Assembly: GCF_027744825.2 (NCBI RefSeq)
Contig: NC_071335.1
Span: forward strand, 17,302,501-17,366,500
DNA: 64,000 nucleotides
Direction of reading: 5' to 3'
Source: Synchiropus splendidus
Taxonomy: Eukaryota > Chordata > Actinopteri > Syngnathiformes > Callionymidae
Shown piece after piece: positions 33,407 through 45,719 of this stretch. A program made the position numbers and the translations under genes. The notes beneath the pieces were generated by a model. It did not search any database. It saw only the letters and a program-made list of their open reading frames with translations, and had not been told where the DNA came from. Within the stretch, counting starts at the first letter, position 1. Each line of letters opens with the position of its first letter.

Positions 33407-34435
33407 CAACACAGGCTCTTGATTCATCATTTTGAATTACAATGTACAGCTAGCTATTTTTAATACCTTCACTGAGAGGACCATCTCATTAACTTGTGTG
33501 GTCTCCCATCACATGTTGTGGACATCTGGAAATGGTGTGCACTGGTTCCTCTCCCCTCTACTGAGGAGGAAACCACAGGTCGGACCCAAGAGCGGATGGA
33601 GAGATTGTGGAAGAAATTCATTTTGTGAGTCACAGGTCAAGTAGCTCGGTTAAAGAACCTTCATAAAACTGCAACCCTTCACTTGTTGTGCGCAGATAAG
33701 AGCTGGACGACATAAATGAACCAACGTTCATCGTGTCACAGGGAGCGGCCTTCGAACCTGATCAGCAGAATGAGTGTAGAAGCCCTTTTTTGTGTCGTCA
33801 CAAATCATTTATGCTAGCGGGAGACTCAGTTAAAGAATTCCCTTCCCTCTGATATTTCACTTCTAAAACCTGTCCTCCGTGACGGTGGGTCGCCCAGTTC
33901 TTAAGTTCAGAACAGGATCATTGAATGCTGCTGTCTCCAGTACAAGGCAGGTGGATGTGAGATGGTATCGCCAGGCAGTAGGACACGCATGGCAGACAGT
34001 GTTTGATGTTGGGCCAATGTCCGCGAGGCAGAGCATCGGCCTACAGGCTAGTCAAGCTTTTGATGGGCTATTTGAATTCCTCGCAAGCGGCAGAATATGT
34101 CAAGGCCTGTCTTGATATCCCAGCATCTCTGCATAGCTTTATACGCGTGTAAGCTTTGATGGGCAGCGCCGATAACCCCGGCACCCGCCTTCCTGTACGA
34201 CAATGTGTGAGAAAGTATGTGTAAGAGGAGCAGGGCATGGAGGGAGGCTTCCGAGGGGGTGTGACAGCGTTGTCTCGCCTCAGGAGGGTTCATCTTGTGC
34301 CATCTGGCACTGCAGAAATATGGGCAAGGAAGGCGCCTCTAAGTGCATGCTCTGTGAGGGTGGGGGGATTTAAATCTGCCACTTCTGTGTGCATTATGTG
34401 TATTTTAAACACACACAGACACACCTAGGGGAAAT
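33407..34435. other. Unique non-coding sequence
   Basis: A plus-strand 78-codon frame (33879-34115) and a minus-strand 81-codon frame (34048-34293) overlap; neither is recognisable. Confidence 0.45.
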
Positions 34436-34437
34436 TC

Positions 34438-34535
34438 TTCAATTGGGTTTGTGGGAGGAAATCAGTGTGCTCAGAGTTGCATCCAACTGGATTCAAACCT
34501 GTGACCTTCTTGCTGAGAGGCTGCAGCACTGACTA
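34438..34535 (+). mobile_element. Fragment of a common teleost interspersed repeat
   Basis: GTTTGTGGGAGGAAATCAGTGTGCTC is followed by CAACTGGATTCAAACCTGTG and ACCTTCTTGCTGAGAGGCTG then CAGCACTGACTA. This order matches a very common fish repeat segment (TGTGGGAGGAAACC...GGATTCGAACCTGTGACCTTCTTGCTGTGAGGCGACAGTGCTAACC). The GGATTCAAACC word mimics a tRNA B box, but no tRNA cloverleaf fits. Confidence 0.65.
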
Positions 34536-36330
34536 ATTTTAAAGTTTGCTGTTGTACGACTTTGGATATAAAACAAGATGATGAATGGTACAAACGCATG
34601 CATGATAATGTAATGACTATGTAACACACGCTTATTGCCTCTGCTTACATGGCTTAAAAAATAATATAAAATAAAAAAAACTCCTCACATGGAAGAGTCT
34701 CATCTCAGGTGGAGACTTGTTTTAGAGGAAGCAAATTGCGGCGCTTCCAGAATCGTGTTGTACTACGGTGCAGACCTGGCATCAGCCAACACAAGTGGCA
34801 CCAGATATTCAGCGTGCGTCTTTCCAGCGATCTTCTCCCTCCAACAGCAGATGACATCCAACCCTGTCATCCTCACACACGCATTGATTGAGGGCATGGC
34901 GTTATGTAAAGTAGCATCACAATACATTTACATTCATTGTCATGTGGATTTGTTGCTATAATAAAACGAGAAGAAAAAAAAATTCATGAATATTCACACG
35001 CACTTGAAGCAATTATGTTAATCAGCCTCATATTCAGCGTCGCCTCACTCTGTCACAGGAGGCGAGGAAAGTAGGTTGGGAGAGTCTCAGAAATGATTCC
35101 TGCCTTCTTCTTCTTTTCCAGCTCATCCTTTTAACATCTTTGTCCACCTTGCTCTGCGCTCTCCTCGCTCCCTCAGTCAGCTCCTTCGCCTCCTCCTGTT
35201 TTGCCCTGGTATTCTGTGCTGAAGTCCATTGTTCAGAGAGAGGAGGGGTGAAGTCCCGGGCTAGCAAGGCCCTCTGGGTGCTGTGCGGCTGGCAGCAGTG
35301 CTGGTCTAATCTTCCGGGTCAGGCTCGCTGCTTTCATCTCTTCTCATTCTGAGCCCCTTGTGTTTGATGTGAACTTAGCTCGGAAATAAGCGTTCCTTTC
35401 TCCGGTGCTAACCTGGCCCTGGAGTAGAGGAGAAACACTTTGTTGTTTTCTGAGGAGCAAAACAATGCTGGAAGCAAAAGTTCCTAATGAAACTCCTTTG
35501 ATACGCGTTGATTGAAAGGAGAGTCAAAGCGAGGAGCTCATATGAGGGATGTAGATGAGATGAACTCACACAAATTCCTATTTAGATTTTGCCTGAAATG
35601 TACTTGAGCCATAATGACAATAGTCCTGAAGCTGAAGATACTTACATATTTAACAGCAATACATAACATCAATGGCTCCTCCTGCAGTATTCAGTGAACC
35701 TGGGTCTGTGGCAGCTCCACGCTTCTCACTCCTGCGGGAAGCGTTTTTACGTGTCGACGCATCTACAGGTCACTCAGTTACTCAAAGTCTTGTCTCAGTG
35801 ACACGGCATTTAAAGACACCAATGTCCAGCGGTGTAGGAACCATTGTCTGGCCTATGATGTCACGCCCAGCAGTTGTGATGTTTTTATTCATTTAGTTAT
35901 ATAATTTTTGTATTTTTAAAAATTCATTCATGAGAACCAAAGGATTGGGTGGCACAAACGCGAAACATCAACATTACCAAAAACATCCGTCTGTTTTGTC
36001 TGTTGCCAAAACAATCTAAGCGACACTGTCTTGGTGGGGGGGAGAGGTTGGAGACGTGACCATTATTTGTCAAAGTTTCTAAATTTAGCTGCAAGTACTT
36101 TGGAATCTGCCATCTATTTCAAGTTTGGTGTGGTGTGGAGGAGTCCCTTATCTGATGTGAGTCAATATATTTGGATTTACCCTTATTTTTCCATGGCAAA
36201 AGCATGTGAGTCTGGGGTCCTATTGTACAAGCAACATTCCAGTGCCTGTCTCCAGGCAGAAACCTTCACATAACCAAACATAAATTTGTCAGACCAAACA
36301 AACTATATTAAGCAGACTCCCTCTTTTATT
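34536..36330. other. Unique sequence with a possible conserved block at 34980-35050
   Basis: AATTCATGAATATTCACACG and CAATTATGTTAATCAGCCTC at 34981-35031 are homeodomain/POU-like words in a short span. On the minus strand a 77-codon frame (35267-35034) is rich in Glu, Lys, Arg and Ala and would form a short coiled coil, but it has no splice support. Confidence 0.35.
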
Positions 36331-36332
36331 AA

Positions 36333-36446
36333 TATTCTTACTCTTATTCTTATTCTTATTCTTACTCTTATTCTTATTCTTATTCTTATTCTTACTCTTA
36401 TTCTTATTCTTATTCTTATTCTTATTCTTATTCTTATTCTTATTCT
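36333..36446. repeat. (CTTATT)n hexanucleotide array
   Basis: About 19 hexamers, with a variant CTTACT interposed after runs of 3 and 4 CTTATT units; the last stretch is pure. This is a small higher-order pattern within a microsatellite. Confidence 0.95.
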
Positions 36447-39400
36447 ATCCTAAATCCTACATGGACTCAAAAAATATAGTGCGATATTAAGCAGAATAAG
36501 TAAACTGAGAATAGACAAATAAAAAGTCACTTTTGTACTTTTATTCTTGGATCAATTGCTTTACTGTTTTGTATTTTGAGTGAGGAAGCATTCTATGTAG
36601 AAATTCTCTAAAATGACCAAGACCCTTTCTACACCACGATGCTTATGAGGCGCTATGAGGAGGATGGTATTTGGCTGTATTCCTGTCAAGGTGTTGGCGT
36701 TCCTGCCTTGACGGAAGGTGTGAAAGGGATCAGCTGGAGAGAGCAGAGTCCCGATGGAAACACTTGTCATTCCAATACTGTTGGTCTTGAACCCATGGCC
36801 TTTGCTCCTTATGGCTGGCTGGTGGGACTGTAGATATTCAACAGTGCAGCCATCTTTTTTCTCATGCTTTTCTTGCAGGAAATAGAAAACATTTAAAAGC
36901 ATAATGCGGCAGATCATTTGTCAATTGAAACATAACATTCATGGATCTTTTTTAGGTTTAAAACGTACACTACTTAATGCCAGTGTCTCCGAAAATACGA
37001 CACATACACAGACAGAAAGAAAAAGAATTTTCAATTTCATTGTGATTGATATAAAAAAAAAGATGAATATTTCCCAGCTTGTGACCATTATTTACAGGAC
37101 TGCAGCTCGAACTGGGAGATTTATTGAGTCCAATGACCCAAGCCATCATCTGCACCCTCCAGTCCAAAGGCTCCTGGCCTCAATGTTCTTGTGTCGAGTC
37201 TAATCAGCAGCGCCTCAAATACAGTTAAAACATGAAGATCACAAACATGATCGCCAGTGTCAAAATAAGCCTTTCAAGCTTCCATCTGAAAATTCTGTTG
37301 ACTCCAAAGGCCAGGGAACATAAAGCTTTCTGGGGAGGAATAGAAATACACCTTGGTATTCGACATGTTGGCTGCCATGGTGATAGCCCAAATCTCTTTG
37401 CAACAGCAGCACATTAACCCCTCTTGACCCTCTATTCTCACCTGTGATAAAAGAGGAGGACAGGAAGGAGGAGGTGCCCCCTTTGCAGCGCACCGCACTT
37501 TTGAGTACCCGGGCACCAGCAGGCCCTTGAGAGCCCACAGTCATTAGGAGTGCTTTATTCTGGGAGAGGCAGGGAAGAGGAATGAAAAGGGAAGTGGGAA
37601 GAAGAGCATTGAACCTGAAGATAATGTATGGTCAAGCTAGAGACTTGTGGGCACCGGATGAAGAGCGGGTCGAGAGAGCGCCACAGCTTTTAAAAAGAAG
37701 CAGCAAGCAAACCAGCTGCTTTGGGGTTTTGTTTGTCTTTCGCTTTATGTAAAGAAAGGTAGGGGAAAGAACTGCGGATAATTGGTCTGGGGCACTGACT
37801 TACACACACGGCTGCGGACACACGATATAGAGTTTCAGGCTCTTTGTTCCTCATCTATTCCACTTGTTGTGTTGTGTCTGCAAAATTCCGAGCAAACGCT
37901 GGCGCTCCAGGCTGCGGCGGATTAAATCTGAACGACAAAATGGCTTGATGAAGAATGGATGTAGGATTTGAACTCGCGCTTTGCACAGGGAGTAAAACAT
38001 GAACGAAGGAAGCGCGGACAAGGAAGAATGAGCTCTCTCCCATTGACAAGTGGCATTAAGGGCCAGACTAAACTTTCAGGGTGCTAATCTGTCTCATGAT
38101 CAGTGACTCACGCCTGCTTTCATCTCAGGGAAGGCCTTGCTAAAGTTGAGGGGTCGTGGATGACCAAACAGGCCTGTAGTAATGGGGGTGAAACATGAAA
38201 AAGTGATATTGGTGCATCTCGTGCACATGTAAAGATATGATAAAGATGAATGAATAATGCATTGGCTATCAACCAGGGAGCAGAAGACACATTGCCGGAG
38301 GCCATAGTTAAGCCGCTATTCATGAAGGGAAGACAGACACAAAGGCAGCGGGACTGTGGGACTCCACCATTAAGACACGAGGAATGAGGACACATTTTTA
38401 GATGGTCAGGTGAACGTTGTGCTCCGTGCACGATGATAGATTGTTACCAATAAACAGGAAGTACGACGAACGATTAGTGCGTATGGAAATCTGTAAAAGA
38501 CTGTGTTGTTATGGCTTCTGGTAAATAAAAATAAATATGTTATGAATGTCAACATTTTTGAAAGTCAAACATTTTTTTTTTAAACTATAAAATAGTTAGC
38601 GCCTGATTTGAATGGATTTACATAGTCCCTCTCCTCTATTTAAAACAGTAAAGTGCATAATAACTGCACATCTAATGGGAAACTTTTCATATTTCAAAAT
38701 AATGGAATATCAATGTAAATATGGTTAATGGTAATCCCATACCAGACAGTGGTTCACCTTGTTGTCCTCCTTTGAAAAATGGTGGATCATTTGTCAAAAT
38801 TGCAGGATTATATTTCACTAGAAAGGCACAGAATAAGAAAACCAATGATGAACTTTTAGCAAAGATAAATACAATGTAGCGAACGCGAAACCTTGGCCAT
38901 TTGCTCCAAAGCGGCAACGCATCAGGTTTTATACAAAGTGAATATATAGTATGTCATACGGCTAAAAAAACATACGATTCAGTCGGCAACACAGAGTTTT
39001 GTGTCACTCTGGAAAGTAAATGTCCACTCGAAATAGTCAATATTTGATGCCTCACGAGTAAAATGTGGCAAAAGTGCCGTGCTAACCGCGAATGACCAGT
39101 GGCCATTTGATCTGCTGTATTACAGCATCCTTATGTCTTGGCTTCGCAGAGAAGCATTGAAAACTTTCAGCCAAACAGAGCAAGTTTTTGTACCAAATGC
39201 AGTCAGACAGCAATGTCGAAACATTGACAACATACATTGTATTCACAAATAGGATTATTTATTTCAGCGATTTGATTGTTTCTTGCGGTTCTCATGTGAC
39301 TGGCTCTGGAAGTAGTAGGAATCCAACCCAAACAAAATCGAATCTGCTCAAAGTTAACTGGTTTCTAACCAACCTAGAATATTTTAGTAAAATACATTTG

Positions 39401-41145
39401 TCTGTTTTAAGAGTTATTCTTCCATCAATCTAGCTAACATGTTGACGGGCAGACAGCTGACAACAGAAACCTGAAATATGATCTCCATTTACCCCCACCT
39501 CTGGAACTGGTTGAGGTCATAATTGTTTGGCTTAAAATCATAAATGGATGTGGAAGTCTACGAGCTGGAAGCATGTGCTGTCACCTGACAAGGAGCCGCT
39601 CCCACTTGGCCCGCTGCACAATGCAGACAACCTCTTCCAGCACAAGCATCTCCATCTCCACCTTGGTCTTTGACCAACATCTCCAACCCTCACTCACTAC
39701 TGCTGCACACAACAGGCACCGAACATCTCCATGCCCTTATTTTAAAGCGCTGAAACATATCGGAAATATTTTACTTTCAAATGCCTCATCAGATGGGTCT
39801 TGTCTGTTGGAAAAATATGCATGCATGGGGAGGAGAATCGAGTGAAGCATAGGGCGGACAAACATTGTCTCTGTGAGGCGGCCGAATGAACTACTACTCC
39901 ACCGTGTTGTCAATGTGTGGTGAAAAAGCTTTCATACTTACAATAGGGAGGGCTGTGGATGGGGGTGGGTAGGGTTGAGAGGGTCATTGCCATTGATTTG
40001 TAAGGGATTTCTCGAAGATACACATACTTATCCAGGAAGAAAGAACACCGGTGGACAGCGCCTTCCATTTAGCAACATGGGCAAACACTCTTCAGATGCG
40101 TGCACCAAAAATATTTACAAGCATTTAAACTTCCTCTGTCATGTATGACATTTTTAAAAAAAAAATTGTGGCTGGAATCATAATTGTTTTGACACACAAT
40201 AAAAGCACAGATGTTCCGGATTGGTTCCTGCTTTTTGTTTAAAGAATACAGTAGGAGAAAGACGTCTTCATTATTGATCGGAATTTAGGAGAACAAAGCG
40301 TTCGCCGACATGAATGCCGACGAAGAGAACACTGACTTCCATTATTAAAGTCTAACTGGCTCTCCTTCATCTGAATTTGCGGTAGTCTCCTCAGGTGCTG
40401 TTATTTAAGTAGAACAAAGTCCATTGTGCAACTCAAGGACGACTCATGATTCATAGCAGTGGACTGTATGTGGCAACTGTTGAGCTGCTGTGTTGCTTCG
40501 ATTTGTCAGCAGTTCGGCGACAAAGGAATGACAATGTTCAAGGGAAATTAAAGGTATGTTTTTTTCTTGCTTTTCCCCCAACTTTCACCATCACATGTCT
40601 CTGGTACATTAAAATCAATTTTCTATGGCACTCCTATTTCCCAGAGACCGGCTGCACCATGTTACGTTTAATAAGACACATTTGGTCTCCTGATTTTGAA
40701 TGTATAAGTGTGAAAAAATAAAATAAAATGATCATGGCATTGACAATATTATTCTCACAGCAATTCTTTGTGGCCCAACCTAAAAAATTCATCTCTCTTA
40801 TGCACAAGTGGCCATGATCTGACTTGTTGATAGTGATGCTGTGAGTGACTCAAAGCTGATGCTGGTGGTCGACCTGAAATGTTTTTGTATAGCAATCAAT
40901 TTTCTGTTCTACACCCATGTTTATAAATGTTTAGTATAATGTTGCAATTATCTCATTTAACTGTTCATGAAGAAGCAGCAGGGTTGAAGGAAAAAAAAAA
41001 GGGGTTGCTCAGCAGAGTGCTAATGGCTACAGTGTGAACAAAGTATCACCACCACCCAGTCGCAGTGTTTGCCATCTTCCTGTTCAGCATCCACTGCTGA
41101 GTTATCATCATTAAGACTTCTGGTTCCTCAAAACTTCCATGGCTC
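36447..41145. other. Long featureless unique stretch
   Basis: About 4.7 kb without any mobile element or tandem array I can recognise, apart from homopolymer runs (T near 38571-38580, A near 40155-40164 and 40990-41000). All frames are under 120 codons, overlap others and lack domains. The low repeat load relative to the rest of the window may itself indicate constraint. Confidence 0.45.
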
Positions 41146-41147
41146 CA

Positions 41148-41345
41148 CAACACAGGCAGCAACCGAAGCAAAGCCACCCAGACTCTCCTCTGCAAACCTG
41201 AACCTAACCCAAACCCTCTGTGTCCTAGGGTTGACCTGGAGCCTTCTCTATGTTGGACATGCCTTGTCAGGATGCCTGAGCTTCTTCAACTTCCTTCATG
41301 CTAGAAGTCTGAGTTCCTCCCTCATGCCAAAGGTATAGTCCAGCC
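41148..41345 (-). pseudogene. Rex1-like LINE 3' end relic
   Basis: Read on the minus strand, ATGAGGGAGGAACTCAGACT, GAAGAAGCTCAGGCATC, CATGTCCAACATAGAGAAGG, then GCAGAGGAGAGTCTGGGTGG and GGTTGCTGCCTGTG follow the order of the Rex1-type LINE tail I recall: GGGAGGGACTCAGAGTAGA, GTGGTTCGGGCATC, GGGCATGTCCCACCGGGAGGAG, GGAGAGGGAAGTCTGGG, GGCTGCTGCCCCC. About 35 bases between the GGCATC and CATGTCC motifs are deleted. The plus-strand 89-codon frame (41069-41338) is antisense to it and not a gene. No open reverse-transcriptase frame remains. Confidence 0.65.
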
Positions 41346-41349
41346 AACC

Positions 41350-42825
41350 CACCGAGAAATCTCATGACAACCTCTGGTATCGAACATTGTCCTCAGGCCT
41401 GGCTCTTCTTTCCCGTGGCCACATCATGTTGCTGACTGTTGAAGGTCTCCAGAACTTGATGGAAACAGAGCCCAACTTGTTTTCTGTTTTTTTTTTTTTT
41501 TCACAATAATGTTGCTATTTCTAACATTGCTATTTCCGTTGTTATGATAATAGTTCAAATGATCAGATTGTCTTTAATAGTGAGTAAAACTGTACAGGAA
41601 AATTGCTTAGATTTGTATGCCACTTTATTTCCTTGTCCGACGTTGAAGAATGCACAAGAGCCCGAAGGCCAAGGATTGAACCTATGTCTGTTTCTTGTCA
41701 AGTCCGATTTCTTGGTGGGGGGGCCTGCGGTACCCTGGCATTTTCTCCTCAGAGGGTCTTTGTTTACATGGCTGTAGGACTCTGCTCAGTCTCATCAGCC
41801 CGTAGCGCTGAAACACTTGGCCTCCACCAAAATCCTGCAGAGACAAGCTCTCGTGTTTCGCCCGTCGAACGTGACATTTTTTTTTGTAAATTTCTGCTAA
41901 ATAAATTATTCAAATCACCGAATAAATCTTTGACCAAAACAGCCTCTTATGTCAGCCAAAGGACATTTAGTCATCTGCAACATTTCAGCAAGCCTCCCCT
42001 TTAAATATTTTGACATGTCATTACCGGGCATCTGATGGAAAGGGCAGTGACATACAGTGGTCATTGCTCTGATGTTACAACGCGTTACTTCACCCAGGCT
42101 CCACACAAGTCATGTGGCCCAATGACACAACTCCCGCCATTTGCCCCAATGTCCTAATGTCACACATGTCCCAACAATTTTACTTCAAACTTCTCCCTTC
42201 ACCCCCACTCACCAAGCGACCCTCCCGTACCCTTTTCTTCACCCGCTTCCCTTTATCCGTAGCCTCTGTGTCCCATTCAATATCCACCCCTCACTCTCTG
42301 TATTTTTCTCACCAATTCCTCCACACCTCTGTCTGTCCTCCTTGTAATCATCCTGGTGTTCCTCCCTTATCTAGCGCCCTAACATATGTTTAGCCTGGCA
42401 TCTTTTCGGCCGAGCCGCAGCAGCTCTTGTCTGCATCATACCGCATGAGGATGGACATTTGAAGAGTCCTGCAGGCATCCCTCTTTGTCACCAGTGTTTA
42501 GCCTCAACATGGCTGCAAACCCTCAGTGAATTCTATTAAAGGCCGGCAAACTGGCCTCCTTATGTTGCTGCAGGGAGGAATTAAGAGAGTGAGAAAACCG
42601 GAGCTAATATTCGACGTAGCATGTCATCAAACATGAAAATGTGCATCCAAAGACCAACGCCAAAACACTGCACTTTACCATTCACCCCATGTCTGTGCCT
42701 TACCTTTTCCCCAGCCGTCTATATGACAAGATCATGTCGGTTTCCTTTGAGGACAATGGCGATTTTGTCTGGAGGTGGCGCTCTGACAGTTGTCACGGCC
42801 TGATCCCTCCTGATGTGTTAATTGG
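41350..42825. other. Unique non-coding sequence
   Basis: A T run lies at about 41487-41501. The 42180-42350 stretch is C/T-rich. Overlapping plus-strand frames at 42112-42393 reflect that composition. Confidence 0.4.
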
Positions 42826-42829
42826 TTTG

Positions 42830-43010
42830 ACAACCGATGAATCTGTATTGGAAATTAAGAGTCCCTTTGTCCCAGTTTTGCTTAACAGCCTTTCAAAGCC
42901 TCCATCTGAGGCAAAGCTCTCCCACAGATTAGGTGGTTCCACCGTCAGGCCACAAAAGGCTTGGGATATTTCCCACATATGGTACGCGGCATATCCACCA
43001 TAACCGTGTC
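42830..43010. promoter_or_regulatory. Candidate conserved non-coding block
   Basis: It is unique, balanced sequence within a 120-codon plus frame (42641-43003) that has no recognisable domain and sits near the middle of a gene-free region. ATTAGGTGGTTCC and ATATTTCCCACATATGG words are present. It could be a conserved element or a chance open frame. Confidence 0.2.
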
Positions 43011-43289
43011 TATCCGCTTTTTATGAATGATTCAAAAGAAAATGGTACGAGGGTGTTGGGGAGAAGGCTAAGGCTAATTAAACGCTGTCGTCTTCAGCTT
43101 TTGTAGTTTCCGCAAACTGGGTCGGCATTACAATTTTAATGTATGATCTCTGGGGATTTCATGTGCTTATTCTCCTCTTTTCTCAAACCCTACACAAGCA
43201 GCAGGTCAGGAAATATTTTCCAAAGACTACATTACTATTACTCACTCATTCTGACCTACCAAATGCTAACAATTCCGGTGGAATTCTGC

Positions 43290-43500
43290 AGTAGTTTCTT
43301 ACACAGCAAGTCAGCCTCCTCCACTTTAACCTGCCTTGATCATCCCCACTAGTCAGACCTACCATCTTAGTGACCTCCTTTATCACATCCACAAACCTGG
43401 TATCTCCATCTCCAACATGTTCCCAGTCTCTCCGCTTCACCTATCCAAACCATCCAGTCTGGCCTCCCTAACTTTGTCTACAACCCACTACATGAAGTGT
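43290..43500 (-). pseudogene. LINE 3' end relic (same family as 1130-1500)
   Basis: On the minus strand, GACAAAGTTAGGGAGGCCAG followed by ACTGGATGGTTTGG corresponds to the DKVREARLRWFG tail motif. After an internal deletion removing the ELPGRR part, the frame 43440-43246 reads RFVDVIKEVTKMVGLTSG and KWRRLT, matching RRFMDVVKEDMKLVGVTEE...VRWRRL. A frame break separates the two pieces. The 27461-27567 copy shares the TGTGGATGTGATAAAG core. Confidence 0.7.
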
Positions 43501-43504
43501 CCGT

Positions 43505-45660
43505 CCGATATTCTCACTGTACATTAGGCAACAACTATTCAGCTCATTGATAACATTGACGCAAAGCTTGTGATACTCGCTACACTGTAATGAGCCGCGA
43601 ACAATCGCTGTCGACGCTGACGTGCTACAGAGAAGCCAGTCACAAACACAAGTCATTTCGAGTCAACACATTTTACTCCCTTGCCAATATACAGTATATT
43701 GATGTTTACAAGTACAAGTAACATTGGAACCAGTTCTGACCAACCGGTCCTAAGTCAGATTGGACGTAAGTCGAATGCCATTCAAAATAGCCGATGCAAG
43801 GGTTATAGATACTACTGTAGTGGTAGATCACTGTGTGAGAGTGAGATGCTGGGATACTGCGCTGCCGTAACTGTTGTACGTGCTGCCTGGCTGCTACGGG
43901 CGGCGGTGCCAGACATTGGATAAAAAAAACAACCAAACATACATATACATGTTTATACATGTGTTGACAGAAAAAAGTCACAGTATTAAATATAAATGTT
44001 TCATCAAAACCTAGACAAAATGAACATAAGCCGAGGTGCATCAACACTTTGTTTCAGCATTCCAGTACAGTTTTAATGCGTGTTTGCATATAAGCATCAG
44101 GTTGAGTGCTGCACAACCACTTCAAGTCCCTTTAGCTGTCCATTACTGGGTGGTCAGTCTTACAGAGTATTGGCACACAATAACTAATAATAAACAAATG
44201 ACGAAATGATGTTTATTTACTGTCAATTTTCTGTGACTAAATCTAGTCAGTCTTTAATACTTCAATACTTTATAAGGATTAATTACTGGCTAATAAACTG
44301 CAAATACACATATGAATAAGTAGTGTATTAAGGGTAATAAATGTTCCCTAATATAAAGTGTGACAGTAAATTTTATAGTGTCGATAACACACGTCTGGAT
44401 CTATGCAGTCTGTATGTGAAATGGTGTGAACAAGTCTCCTAAAAAGAATAAGAATAACAAGAACAACTGTGGAAAAAGTCCTGTTTACACCTCTTCAAAC
44501 GTTATTTTGACACGATTGAATTGACTATGTTTACACTTCACACATTAATATACACTCACAAAATCTTTTCTCCTGGTTTGAACTTTCGCTCCCGAAATGG
44601 TATTTTGATTGTTGTTATTTTTCTGTTGATAAACAGCAACATGCAGTACAATGGCAGAAAAAAAATGACTGTGTGCTACGTCCGGACCGCTGGTGTGAGA
44701 AAATGAGCCCTTAAGAAATCTCAATCTCCCCACCTTGTCCGCTGCACGTCTTGTCCAAGCGGCTTTTTCCTATCTTTGCATTTCAAGCGCTCCCTCGCGC
44801 ATTATCTTGCAGAGCGCAACCTCCGGAAAATACAACTTCTTAGATCAATTTTCAAACAAACAAGTTCACCGTTTTCAGTTCCTTTGGGCAGCTTTTTTAT
44901 CCGACCATCAGTTGGCAAAGTGCAGCACATTTTAAGCCAGTGAATCATGTAGTGCCAGGAAAAAAATATCACAGTGAAAACATCTTTGAATTGGATTCAA
45001 CCTGAGACCCTCAACCTGGTTTTAATCTCCATAAACTCTGTTGTGTAGCAGTCAGGCAGTGGATGAACAGGGAACAGAGCGTGTAGTAAAATGAAAAATA
45101 CGACACTGTTCTCTGTTGAGGTTCGTCCAACCCTGTAATGTTAGCAATGTGTCTCAAAAGCAAAGAGGATGAGAGCCGTGGCCGGAGAGGCTGAATGAAA
45201 TATGTCACATGCATGTTCTGTTTTATAATCTGTACGCACACTGCACATTGTGGATATTTAGTTTAGCTGAAACATTCATCTTTCTATACAGTATATCAAT
45301 TTAAGCTAGCTGATAAAACACTTCTGGGGGCTTTCAGCTGAAGTAACACGAGCCCGTTGTCTGGTTTTGTAGCTTTTTTATGGAAGGAATATAGTAGACA
45401 TGTTTCTTGTGCAGGCAGGACTCTCTCCAAGGGCTGCCTTTTGTCCTGGGTTCTGATCATAAACTTTATGGACAGGATTTACAGACAAGTCTTTTCCGAT
45501 CAGGAGACAGATTCATTCAATAAAAACACTGTGTTAGTTTGTCCTGATAAAGAAAAAGTTCCCACTTTGGTTTATCTGATAACCTTCAGCAGTGAGATTC
45601 CTGTAGCAATGGAAAGATGAAAGTGTGAAAGTGTGTTTACTCCGCAGGGTGCCTGGCCTC
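43505..45660. other. Unique non-coding sequence
   Basis: A degenerate stretch at 43680-43790 (GGAACCAGTTCTGACCAACC, GGACGTAAGTCGAATG) recalls a fish repeat but was not assignable. TA-rich sequence lies at 44200-44380. No gene. Confidence 0.4.
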
Positions 45661-45674
45661 ACCCCCCAAATTTT

Positions 45675-45718
45675 GAAATTGAAGCTGGTATCGGTATTGG
45701 GAGATACTTAGAAAATAC
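45675..45718. mobile_element. Possible small repeat remnant (GGTATCGGTATTGGGAGATAC)
   Basis: GGTATCGGTATTGGGAGATA is a diverged version of a GGTATCGGTATCGGCGATAC word that occurs in fish DNA-transposon repeats. It is too short to assign with confidence. Confidence 0.25.
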
Positions 45719-45719
45719 T

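Noticed and set aside
34490..34510. tRNA B-box-like word GGATTCAAACC
   Set aside because: No A box or cloverleaf at proper spacing; the word belongs to a common interspersed repeat segment.
41069..41338. 89-codon plus-strand frame
   Set aside because: Antisense to the Rex1-like LINE relic.
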